Shown piece by piece: positions 1-5,287 of a stretch of 5,287 bases of DNA. The position numbers were made by a program, and so were the translations under genes. The stretch's first letter is position 1; the number at the start of each line of letters is the position of its first letter. The stretch spans positions 1 to 5,287 of the forward strand of contig DIKH01000338.1 of NCBI GenBank assembly GCA_002424495.1, read 5' to 3'. Below the pieces are notes generated by a model, which saw only the letters and a list, made by a program, of their open reading frames with translations, made no database searches and was not told the DNA's origin. This DNA is from Desulfobacteraceae bacterium UBA5623. Lineage in GTDB: Bacteria > Desulfobacterota > DSM-4660 > Desulfatiglandales > Desulfatiglandaceae.

Positions 1-382
1 GGTACGGCTGGATTAAATCCAGCGGACGAAGCGCTCCATAAAGCCCGGAAAGAATCCGCAGGTGAGCCTGGGCATAGGCAAGATCGTTTTCATCGTATCT
101 TTCTTTTCCCATGGCTGAATAGACATCGCCCTTAAAGGCAAACAGGGCTGCTTTTGCATTATCGGCAGTAAAGGGGATATGCCATTTCTTGAAGCGTTGA
201 AGGGTTAAAATGGCAATGTTTTCAGTGATATCCATCAGGGTGCAAAGATCTTTTGTGTCAAGCCTTCTTGCTTCATTGATAAGGATTTGTGAGTCTTCGA
301 GCTGGTCAGGAAGAGTATAGATGCTTGCAGGCGTTGGTGTTTCAAAGTCCTGCCCTTTTGAGGGAGACAGCGTAATGATCAT
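1..382 (-). CDS. yaaA: Peroxide stress protein YaaA (DUF328/UPF0246), N-terminal 127 residues, partial
   Basis: The reading frame runs off the left edge, so only about half of the usual ~255-residue protein is present. The visible part follows E. coli YaaA closely. It starts MIITLSPSKGQDFETP, has the FKGDVY motif at residues 83-88, and has the SGLYGALRPLDLIQPY block at residues 112-127. YaaA family members are cytoplasmic. In E. coli the protein is induced by OxyR under hydrogen peroxide stress and limits damage by lowering free intracellular iron; the fold is reported to bind DNA. The ATG at 382 is supported by the family N-terminus and by a GGAGAG sequence about 12 bases upstream, which is rather distant. 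The gene starts 23 bases after the stop of the PagL-like gene and is probably cotranscribed with it. No OxyR-type site was recognised. Family assignment is secure; the role in this organism is inferred. Confidence 0.95.
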   Translation of the reverse strand, partial: MIITLSPSKGQDFETPTPASIYTLPDQLEDSQILINEARRLDTKDLCTLMDITENIAILTLQRFKKWHIPFTADNAKAALFAFKGDVYSAMGKERYDENDLAYAQAHLRILSGLYGALRPLDLIQPY

Positions 383-405
383 GAGGTTTTTCTGCTCTCC
401 GCCAG

Positions 406-1020
406 TTAAAAGGTGACGCCGATAAGCAGTTTAGCGGAGTTCAGAGGGTCGTTGGGCTCCTCACTGCCTCCATTGGAGATGTGATGGTAGCGCAGTTCAA
501 GCAAAACGTTGTGGCTCTGGCTTGTTGCATATTCAAGCCCGATTCCGAACTGATAATTACCGTTCAAGTCGTCTCCCATTCCGGGAATATCGGCAAAACT
601 GTAAACAGGGCCACCGCCGCCAAACAGATAGGGGCGCATTTCCTGAGCGGCTGTAAAGGTATAACAGGCCAGAAAATTCATCCCAATCATGCTGGAGACA
701 TCGGGACTGATGACAAGGTGCAGGGGAACTTCCAGCAGGATCGAGTGAAAGCCGCGATACCATCCGGAACCGATGTCGTCAAAGATGAGATGATTGTAAC
801 GCGGGACAAGGTCAATGGTTTTGACCCGTTGGCTGGTCTGGCCCCAACCGGGAAAACTCTGACCATAGCCGCCCAGCACTCCCCAACTGTCTTTTGACGT
901 ATCAATGAAAGCTGCGTCAGAAGTATCGGGGCGGAAGGAAGAACTCAAAAGCAGGAAAAACAAGAAGGTGGTATGCCTGCCAACCGAAATTTTTTTCCAA
1001 ACAGGTTGATTTGTTCTCAT
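406..1020 (-). CDS. PagL-family outer-membrane protein (acyloxyacyl hydrolase / lipid A 3-O-deacylase-like)
   Basis: This 204-residue protein has a basic N-terminus, a hydrophobic stretch (residues 17-27, TTFLFFLLLSS) and a plausible signal peptidase I site near SDA-A at 36. The rest is beta-barrel-like with alternating aromatic residues. It ends in Phe (LLIGVTF), as outer-membrane barrels do. The C-terminal YHHISNGG...PND block matches the PagL signature. PagL enzymes remove the 3-O acyl chain of lipid A in the outer membrane using a His-Ser-Glu triad. Here His180 and Ser182 are present, but the position of the Glu (His+14) is Asn194. Related proteins annotated as acyloxyacyl hydrolases often have Asn there, so activity is uncertain. 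The frame is open back to an ATG at 1116. I chose the ATG at 1020 because it puts the signal peptide at the N-terminus and has a GAGAG sequence 9 bases upstream; the 1116 start has neither. It is first in a probable operon with yaaA. Confidence 0.85.
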   Translation of the reverse strand: MRTNQPVWKKISVGRHTTFLFFLLLSSSFRPDTSDAAFIDTSKDSWGVLGGYGQSFPGWGQTSQRVKTIDLVPRYNHLIFDDIGSGWYRGFHSILLEVPLHLVISPDVSSMIGMNFLACYTFTAAQEMRPYLFGGGGPVYSFADIPGMGDDLNGNYQFGIGLEYATSQSHNVLLELRYHHISNGGSEEPNDPLNSAKLLIGVTF

Positions 1021-1136
1021 GATTCTTTGCTCTCTGGCAGACAGCGCGGACCATTTGCCGAAAAATTTGATGAAAAGCTGGTGGGTAGTGGTCCAGAAAA
1101 AGGTGTGAAGGACCATTGCTGAGTGGAGACTTTGTC

Positions 1137-1166
1137 ATAATACAGCAGGTGGATGCCCAATAGCAA
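1137..1166 (-). promoter_or_regulatory. Predicted sigma70 promoter for the PagL-like gene and yaaA
   Basis: Read on the minus strand, a -35 box TTGCTA (1166-1161) and a -10 box TATTAT (1142-1137) are separated by 18 bases. They match the consensus at 4/6 and 5/6 positions. Transcription would start near 1130, giving a leader of about 110 bases before the ATG at 1020. The call rests on sequence match and position only. Confidence 0.5.
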
Positions 1167-1292
1167 GGGGCTTTACTTGAACCGTGCCCATGCTTTAAGG
1201 CTATCTTGTAAAAGAGTCTTTTTGCCCAAACTCTGCGTTAGGCAAAAAAAATTATCCTCGGAATATTAACTAGATGTTGCAGTGAAAATTTT
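1167..1292. other. Central part of the divergent intergenic region, no gene seen
   Basis: No reading frame with protein-like composition or a ribosome binding site was found between the two divergent transcription units. The stretch is AT-rich. It has one 8-base inverted repeat, TTTTTGCC (1219-1226) and GGCAAAAA (1241-1248), around a 14-base loop. Only three of its pairs are G-C and no T-run follows the right arm, so it is a poor terminator candidate. Confidence 0.5.
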
Positions 1293-1373
1293 CGCATGCC
1301 TTGACCTTGAACTAAGATCCTTCTTTTTCAAGGTACACTTATGTGATCCTGCATTAGCCTTGCAAGGCATGCG
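1293..1373. repeat. Nested inverted repeats on a CCTTG/CAAGG motif upstream of the channel gene
   Basis: An 11-base outer pair, CGCATGCCTTG (1293-1303) and CAAGGCATGCG (1363-1373), is perfectly complementary. Directly inside its left arm lies an 8-base pair, ACCTTGAA (1304-1311) and TTCAAGGT (1327-1334). The left arm contains a tandem CCTTGA CCTTGA (1299-1310). The right arm overlaps a 12-base perfect palindrome, GCCTTGCAAGGC (1357-1368). CCTTG therefore occurs three times and its complement CAAGG twice within 81 bases. This could be an array of operator half-sites or a folded leader. The pairing is visible in the sequence; a regulatory role is inferred from its place 48 bases before the ybdG start. 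Confidence 0.55.
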
Positions 1374-1388
1374 GGAACAGTTTACCAT
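1360..1388 (+). promoter_or_regulatory. Weak candidate promoter for the ybdG-type gene
   Basis: TTGCAA (1360-1365) and TACCAT (1383-1388) are separated by 17 bases, and each matches the sigma70 consensus at 4/6 positions. Transcription would begin near 1395 and leave a short leader of about 25 bases. The -35 box lies inside the GCCTTGCAAGGC palindrome, so a protein bound there would block the promoter. No better -35/-10 pair was found upstream of the gene, but the match is modest. Confidence 0.3.
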
Positions 1389-1420
1389 GCAGTAATCTTA
1401 ACTATTGACAATGAGGTTTT

Positions 1421-2674
1421 ATGTTTCAAGGTCTTGATACGTTTTTACTGCAGTCTGCTTTTCCCCCCTCGCTGATACAGGTGACACATCTGCTTGTTTT
1501 GTTGTCACTGCTGGCCATAACTGTCTTGTTTGCCTACTGGTTCTCCCGAACGTATCTTGTAGCGCTTCTTGAGAAGATTTCCCACAAAAGTACATTTAAA
1601 TGGGATGATATCTTTATCCATAATCATTTTTTCAAACGCCTGGCCACACTGGTTCCGCTCATTCTGATCCATGCCTCTGCTGATCTGGTTTTCACGGACT
1701 TTCCCGGGACAGCTGAGTTTTTGCGCCGGGCCTCGCTTATCTGTCTTGTCTTTGCCGGTCTCCGTATTCTTGGCGCAGTGTTACGTTCAGGCAAGGATAT
1801 TTATCACTCCAGCTGGATTGCCGGCGACTGGCCCGTTCAAAGTTATCTCGACGCCTTTAAGATAATTTCGTATGTCCTGGCCTTCATTTTCATCATCTCG
1901 ATTCTTACCAATCAATCGCCATGGGGGATTATCAGTGTCTTTGGTGGTCTGACAGCTATCCTCCTTCTTATTTTCAAGGATACGATCATGGGGTGTGTGG
2001 CCAATCTGCAACTGACGGCCAATGATATGATTCATGTTGGTGACTGGATTGAAATGGAAAAATTTGGTGCCGACGGAGATGTGATAGATATTTCACTGCA
2101 TACCGTGAAGGTCCAGAACTGGGATAAAACCATCACCACCATCCCGACACATCAGATGGTGAATGATGCCTTTAAGAACTGGCGGGGGATGTCCGAGTCA
2201 GGGGGACGGCGTATCAAGCGCGCCCTCTATATCGATACGAACTCCATTCATTTCTGCACCGATGGTATTCTGGAGGAATTTAAAAAATATACTCATCTGG
2301 AAGGCTACCTTAAGGAAAAAGAGGAAGAAATAGAAGAATATAACAGAACATATCCTCAGGAGGCGGGAAAGATCGGCGGCAGGCGCCAGACCAATATCGG
2401 TGTGTTTCGCGCCTACATCAAAGCGTATCTGCGTAATAATCCCAAGATCAACAAAGACCTGACGTTTCTGGTGCGACATCTTGCCCCCACTCCTCAGGGA
2501 CTGCCTCTGGAGATATATGTCTTCAGTTCCGACAAGGTCTGGGCGAATTATGAAGAGATTCAGGCTGATATTTTTGATCATCTCCTGGCAATCGCCCCTG
2601 AATTCGGTCTGCGGATATTCCAGTACCCGTCGGGCTATGATCTGCATGGAATCCCGCATGTTGCCAGGTTGTGA
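1421..2674 (+). CDS. ybdG: YbdG/MscM-type mechanosensitive ion channel (MscS superfamily)
   Basis: The product is 417 residues, close to the 415 of E. coli YbdG, and collinear with it. YbdG is an inner-membrane channel of the MscS family that opens with low conductance when membrane tension rises, helping cells survive osmotic downshock. About five hydrophobic segments are visible: near residues 21-42, 72-91, 104-123, 143-163 and 167-187. The last leads into the pore helix and conserved IFKDTIMGCVANLQLTANDM (184-203). The MscS beta domain follows (GDWIEM, DGDVIDI, TVKVQNWD, TTIPTHQMV). Then come the YbdG-specific FKNWRGMSESGGRRIKR block (251-267), a charged acidic insert (297-307, KEKEEEIEEYN), and the NIGVFRAY and YEEIQADIFDH motifs. 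The ATG at 1421 follows GAGG with a short 4-base spacer. It is a single-gene unit, transcribed away from the PagL-like gene. No clear terminator follows it before the next promoter. Confidence 0.95.
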   Translation: MFQGLDTFLLQSAFPPSLIQVTHLLVLLSLLAITVLFAYWFSRTYLVALLEKISHKSTFKWDDIFIHNHFFKRLATLVPLILIHASADLVFTDFPGTAEFLRRASLICLVFAGLRILGAVLRSGKDIYHSSWIAGDWPVQSYLDAFKIISYVLAFIFIISILTNQSPWGIISVFGGLTAILLLIFKDTIMGCVANLQLTANDMIHVGDWIEMEKFGADGDVIDISLHTVKVQNWDKTITTIPTHQMVNDAFKNWRGMSESGGRRIKRALYIDTNSIHFCTDGILEEFKKYTHLEGYLKEKEEEIEEYNRTYPQEAGKIGGRRQTNIGVFRAYIKAYLRNNPKINKDLTFLVRHLAPTPQGLPLEIYVFSSDKVWANYEEIQADIFDHLLAIAPEFGLRIFQYPSGYDLHGIPHVARL

Positions 2675-2838
2675 GATAGCCGTTCAAAAAGAAACTGAAC
2701 CTGGATTGTAATGTGTTCCGCAGTAGATATGACAAATTATAATCCCCTGGGATGAGAACGTATCTGTGCAGGTGACGGGGTCAGGCTGCGCCATTTCGGG
2801 ACAGCTCAAGGGTTGTTACCAGGGTAAATTGTAACTGT
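2675..2838. other. Intergenic DNA after the channel gene, no gene and no clear terminator
   Basis: Small pairings are present: GTTCA/TGAAC with a 9-base loop near 2681-2699, and ATCCC/GGGAT with a 2-base loop near 2742-2753. Neither is GC-strong or followed by a T-run. I found no convincing reading frame here. Read-through from the channel gene into the DAHP synthase gene therefore cannot be excluded. Confidence 0.4.
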
Positions 2839-2866
2839 TTGACAATGAAGAGGTTCGTGGTAAAGT
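2839..2866 (+). promoter_or_regulatory. Predicted sigma70 promoter for the DAHP synthase gene
   Basis: A perfect -35 box TTGACA (2839-2844) is followed after 16 bases by TAAAGT (2861-2866), a 4/6 match to the -10 box. The start would be near 2873, giving a leader of roughly 130 bases. An inverted repeat, ATTGT (2828-2832) and ACAAT (2842-2846), overlaps the -35 box and could be an operator. The promoter is inferred from sequence match. Confidence 0.55.
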
Positions 2867-3000
2867 AAGAACGTTTGATGACTGATAATAAGAAAAGTAC
2901 GCTCGTTCATATGCTCACCATAGTCTCTGGAGAGTACGCGGAATCAATACGTGCGTGGAAGAAAAATATATTTTTTGCTATTTAATCGTAAGGAACAATC
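2867..3000 (+). promoter_or_regulatory. Long leader of the DAHP synthase gene with a possible small upstream ORF and the ribosome binding site
   Basis: The leader ends with a good Shine-Dalgarno sequence, AAGGA (2990-2994), six bases before the ATG at 3001. Just upstream is an A/T palindrome, AAAAATATATTTTT (2962-2975). A 35-codon frame, ATG at 2878 to TAA at 2983-2985, fills most of the leader and stops five bases before the Shine-Dalgarno sequence. It encodes one Tyr, one Trp and two adjacent Phe. It has only a weak ribosome binding site, and no terminator hairpin was seen in the leader, so classical attenuation is not supported. The ribosome binding site is firm; the small ORF is speculative. 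Confidence 0.4.
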
Positions 3001-4350
3001 ATGGTAACAGCACAGAAAAAATGGACGAAATCGAGCTGGCACAATTTTACTGCCCTGCAGCAGCCAAAATGGCCGGATATGGAGGTCTATGATAAGGTCC
3101 TCGCGGATCTCTCCCGTTTGCCGCCCTTGGTTTTTGCCGGTGAGATCCGTGACTTGAAGGCGATGCTGGCCAAGGCTGCGGTGGGGGATGCCTTTCTCCT
3201 CCAGGGTGGTGACTGTTCGGAGGATTTTTCCCAGGTTACGGCCCCCAAGATCAGGGAGACCCTGAAGGTGCTCCTGCAGATGGCCGTGGTCCTCACCTAT
3301 GCCGGCGGCAAGCCGGTCATCAAGCTTGGCCGTATCGCCGGTCAGTTTGCCAAGCCGCGTTCGGCCGACACCGAGATGGTGAACGGCGTGGAGTTGTCCT
3401 CCTATCGAGGAGATATGGTCAACAGTCCGGAGGCCATTGCCGCTGCCCGTATTCCCGATCCCCAGCGGATGCTACAGGGCTACAATATGGCCGCCGCCAC
3501 CTTGAATCTGCTGCGTGCCTATACCCGCGGTGGATTTGCCGCCCTGCACCGGGTCCAAGCCTGGAACCAGGAATTTGTGGTGCAGTCGCCCATGGGCCGC
3601 TCCTATGATCGTCTGGCCAAACAGATCAGTCAGGCCATCCAGTTTATGGAGACCATCGGTATTCCCACCCATAGCCCCCAGATCAATGAGGCCAATTTTT
3701 TCACCTCGCACGAGGCCCTGCTCCTTGGCTATGAGGAGGCCTTGACCCGTGAGGACTCAACGCGTGGCGGCTGGTACGACTGTTCTGCCCATATGCTGTG
3801 GATCGGTGAACGGACCCGACAGCTGGATAGTGCCCATGTGGAGTTTCTGCGCGGAGTCCTGAACCCGATCGGGGTCAAGATCGGGCCTGAGTATGATCTT
3901 GAGAATGTGAAGCGACTGATCGAGACCCTGAACCCTGATAATGAGGCGGGCAGGCTTACCCTGATTACCCGTCTAGGGATGAAGAAGATTGAAAAAGTGC
4001 TGCCTCCTCTGCTTCGTGAGGCGAAGAAAGAGGGCTATAATATTGTGTGGAGCTGTGACCCCATGCATGCTAACACCTACACGGCAGAGTCAGGCCACAA
4101 GACCCGAAATTTCAATGATATCCTTTCAGAGATCACCTGCTTTTTCGAGACCCACTGGGCCGAGGGGACCATCCCCGGCGGTATCCATCTGGAGATGACC
4201 GGTGAGAATGTGACCGAGTGTACGGGCGGTGCCCGGAATATCATTGATGCCGAACTTGCCAACAACTACCTGACCACCTGTGATCCCCGTCTGAACGCGG
4301 AGCAGAGCCTGGAGGTTGCCTTTCAGATTGCGGAGATGATCCGAAGCTGA
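3001..4350 (+). CDS. aroG: Class II 3-deoxy-7-phosphoheptulonate (DAHP) synthase
   Basis: This cytoplasmic enzyme condenses phosphoenolpyruvate with erythrose 4-phosphate to DAHP, the first step of the shikimate pathway to Phe, Tyr, Trp and chorismate products. The 449-residue length is normal for the class II (plant/Mycobacterium) family, which is distinct from E. coli AroF/G/H. Conserved blocks occur in the expected order: QGGDCSEDF (68-76), KLGRIAGQFAKPRS (108-121), YRGDMVN (135-141), WIGERTRQ (267-274), GVKIGP (291-296), CDPMHANT (352-359), HLEMTGENVTECTGG (396-410) and CDPRLN (427-432). By family alignment the metal ligands are Cys72, His356, Glu398 and Asp428, and all are present. The ATG follows AAGGA at six bases. 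Codon use is richer in G/C at third positions than in the channel gene, consistent with strong expression. The gene appears monocistronic, with its own promoter and terminator. Class II genes are called aroG in Mycobacterium and other names elsewhere, so the symbol is conventional. Confidence 0.97.
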   Translation: MVTAQKKWTKSSWHNFTALQQPKWPDMEVYDKVLADLSRLPPLVFAGEIRDLKAMLAKAAVGDAFLLQGGDCSEDFSQVTAPKIRETLKVLLQMAVVLTYAGGKPVIKLGRIAGQFAKPRSADTEMVNGVELSSYRGDMVNSPEAIAAARIPDPQRMLQGYNMAAATLNLLRAYTRGGFAALHRVQAWNQEFVVQSPMGRSYDRLAKQISQAIQFMETIGIPTHSPQINEANFFTSHEALLLGYEEALTREDSTRGGWYDCSAHMLWIGERTRQLDSAHVEFLRGVLNPIGVKIGPEYDLENVKRLIETLNPDNEAGRLTLITRLGMKKIEKVLPPLLREAKKEGYNIVWSCDPMHANTYTAESGHKTRNFNDILSEITCFFETHWAEGTIPGGIHLEMTGENVTECTGGARNIIDAELANNYLTTCDPRLNAEQSLEVAFQIAEMIRS

Positions 4351-4507
4351 GCAAGATAATTATTATTCCTGAATAGTGACGGGATTTTGCTGGTAGGCCG
4401 TTACTCCAGCAGCTATTGGTTGATCGCTCTGCTGTTGTCTATGGAAGTTGATGATCGATCATGGAAATCATTGCAACAGTGTAAAGAAAGACTCATTGTT
4501 CTGCATC
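4351..4507 (+). other. 3' untranslated region of the DAHP synthase transcript
   Basis: About 157 bases separate the stop codon from the terminator. They include a hairpin candidate, CAGCAG (4407-4412) and CTGCTG (4429-4434), and a 12-base perfect palindrome, ATGATCGATCAT (4451-4462). No credible gene is present: the only frame of some length begins with TTG at 4387 and reads straight through the terminator. Confidence 0.4.
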
Positions 4508-4554
4508 AAAAAAAAAGGCAAGATCCCCAATTAAACGGGGATCTTGCCTTTTTT
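4508..4554. terminator. Strong bidirectional Rho-independent terminator between convergent genes
   Basis: A perfect 12-base stem, GGCAAGATCCCC (4517-4528) and GGGGATCTTGCC (4537-4548), encloses an 8-base loop (4529-4536). Six T residues follow on the plus strand (4549-4554), and nine A residues precede it (4508-4516). Read from the other side, those A residues become a T-run. The element can therefore end the rightward DAHP synthase transcript and the leftward transcript from the gene at 4599-5261, whose stop codon lies 45 bases away. Confidence 0.95.
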
Positions 4555-4598
4555 ATAGTCAGCCATTCCGGAGGATCACGGAGGGGCTGGGAATGGAT

Positions 4599-5261
4599 TT
4601 AGTGCAAAGACACTCTAGTTGTAAAATCTGTGTTTCCATCTGGCGAGACAGTTATCTCGACATGCATGTAGCTGGCGGGGGAGACCTTGGTGGCAGAGGT
4701 GTCAAAGGTGGTTGAGGTCCACGTCTCTCCCCAGGCTGGATTGTCCTTGTCCATGTTCGTCCAATCCGAGCCGTTACCCCATCCGATATTGCACCAATCG
4801 GCTGCGGCCGTCTGGGCGGTGGGCATGCTCCAGCTCACAGTGACGGTCCCGGGAATGGTTACATTGCTGAGACTGGTGGGGGCGGTTATGGTGGCAAAGT
4901 GTCCGGGCGTCAGGTTGGCGGCTGGCAGTGGAACAGATCCAAGTCGATTGATCCAGACACGTTTCGGCGTTCCGTCCATGGCTGCTCCAATAAAGACAAA
5001 CTCATCACCGGCCTTGAGCCCGGCGAGGTTCAGCCCGTCATCTTCACTAAACAGCCAAAAGTCATGGGCCATTTGTGGGACGCTGACAATTGGGAAATAA
5101 GGCTCAACGGTAGCGGGATCATTGACTAACAGCAGCCCGTGCAGCCCGGCCAAACGAGGATCCGTATCAGCCGTCATCTCAGGCAGAGCCGGGTGCAGAA
5201 TGACAACGGCATCGATTCCATAGGTGTCCTTGGCCACATTGCCATCATCTTCCGCCCACAA
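4599..5261 (-). CDS. Hypothetical protein with a fibronectin-III-like C-terminal domain, 5' end uncertain
   Basis: I do not recognise a specific family. The 220-residue frame begins at a TTG (5261), with AGG about seven bases upstream. It has no signal peptide, and its first residues (WAEDDG...) look like the middle of a domain. The frame stays open for six codons upstream and then meets TGA at 5279-5277. The next in-frame Met codons are at residues 29 and 64. Residues 10-125 have alternating hydrophobic segments (GIDAVVILHP, LHGLLLVND, DEFVFIGAAMDG). Residues 126-218 resemble a fibronectin-III/Ig-like sandwich (PTSLSNVTIPGTVTVSWSMP, then YMHVEITVSPDGN). Between the two halves of this domain is a Trp-rich stretch with W156, W161, W167, W177 and W181. 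Such C-terminal domains are common in secreted or surface proteins. Because the N-terminus is missing, this may be the end of a longer gene interrupted by a frameshift, a sequencing error or decay. The gene ends before the shared terminator. Confidence 0.6.
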   Translation of the reverse strand: MWAEDDGNVAKDTYGIDAVVILHPALPEMTADTDPRLAGLHGLLLVNDPATVEPYFPIVSVPQMAHDFWLFSEDDGLNLAGLKAGDEFVFIGAAMDGTPKRVWINRLGSVPLPAANLTPGHFATITAPTSLSNVTIPGTVTVSWSMPTAQTAAADWCNIGWGNGSDWTNMDKDNPAWGETWTSTTFDTSATKVSPASYMHVEITVSPDGNTDFTTRVSLH

Positions 5262-5287
5262 ATCAAGACCTGATAATCATCTAAAAG

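Noticed and set aside
481..897. A 138-codon plus-strand frame opposite the PagL-like gene
   Set aside because: It lies wholly antisense to a gene with a clear signal peptide and family motif, has no recognisable domain, and looks like a mirror of the barrel codons.
1021..1116. A 32-residue N-terminal extension of the PagL-like protein starting at 1116
   Set aside because: It would bury the signal peptide about 50 residues inside the protein, and the ATG has no ribosome binding site. The ATG at 1020 fits better.
1219..1248. TTTTTGCC/GGCAAAAA inverted repeat as a terminator
   Set aside because: The stem has only three G-C pairs, the loop is 14 bases, and no T-run follows on the plus strand. 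It also lies between divergent genes, where no terminator is needed.
1405..1414. TTGACAATGA occurs just before ybdG and again at 2839-2848 before the DAHP synthase gene
   Set aside because: At 1405 it sits too close to the start codon to act as a -35 box, since the -10 would fall within the coding sequence. The shared ten bases probably reflect chance and a GAGG ribosome binding site.
2198..2659. A 153-codon minus-strand frame inside the channel gene
   Set aside because: It is antisense to the conserved C-terminal domain of the YbdG-type protein and has no independent protein features.
4451..4462. Perfect 12-base palindrome ATGATCGATCAT in the 3' region of the DAHP synthase transcript
   Set aside because: It is isolated, with no loop for an RNA hairpin and no nearby promoter. 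Short palindromes of this kind occur by chance.
4387..4602. A 71-codon plus-strand frame downstream of the DAHP synthase gene
   Set aside because: It starts with TTG without a ribosome binding site and reads through the strong terminator stem-loop, so it is not a plausible gene.

Overview
The window looks like a chromosomal stretch from a Gram-negative bacterium. It codes for an outer-membrane beta-barrel of the PagL family and a YbdG-type mechanosensitive channel. The class II (plant/Mycobacterium-type) DAHP synthase, the medium GC content and the overall flavour of the proteins make me lean towards Desulfobacterota (Desulfobulbales-like). That placement is an inference from gene content, not something the sequence proves.

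Layout from left to right. (1) A leftward pair: a PagL-like outer-membrane protein gene (1020 down to 406) followed 23 bases later by the start of yaaA (382 down to the window edge, C-terminus missing). A sigma70-like promoter at 1137-1166 probably drives both. (2) A roughly 400-base divergent intergenic region, 1021-1420. It holds that promoter and, on the side facing the channel gene, a cluster of nested inverted repeats built on CCTTG/CAAGG (1293-1373). (3) A rightward ybdG/mscM-type channel gene (1421-2674). (4) A 326-base gap with a good promoter (2839-2866) and a long leader, which contains a possible 35-codon upstream ORF. (5) A complete class II DAHP synthase gene (3001-4350), the first enzyme of the shikimate pathway. 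(6) A strong bidirectional terminator (4508-4554). It serves both the DAHP synthase gene and the convergent gene on its right. (7) A leftward gene for a protein with a fibronectin-III-like C-terminal domain (4599-5261). Its 5' end is unclear because an in-frame stop lies just upstream and there is no convincing start codon.

The genes do not form one functional system. They are independent housekeeping or envelope functions: lipid A/outer membrane, peroxide stress, osmotic protection and aromatic amino acid synthesis. I saw no mobile element, CRISPR array, tRNA, rRNA or defence-type locus. The points most worth a second look are the operator-like repeats before the channel gene, the Asn in place of the catalytic Glu in the PagL-like protein, the DAHP synthase leader, and the uncertain integrity of the right-most gene.
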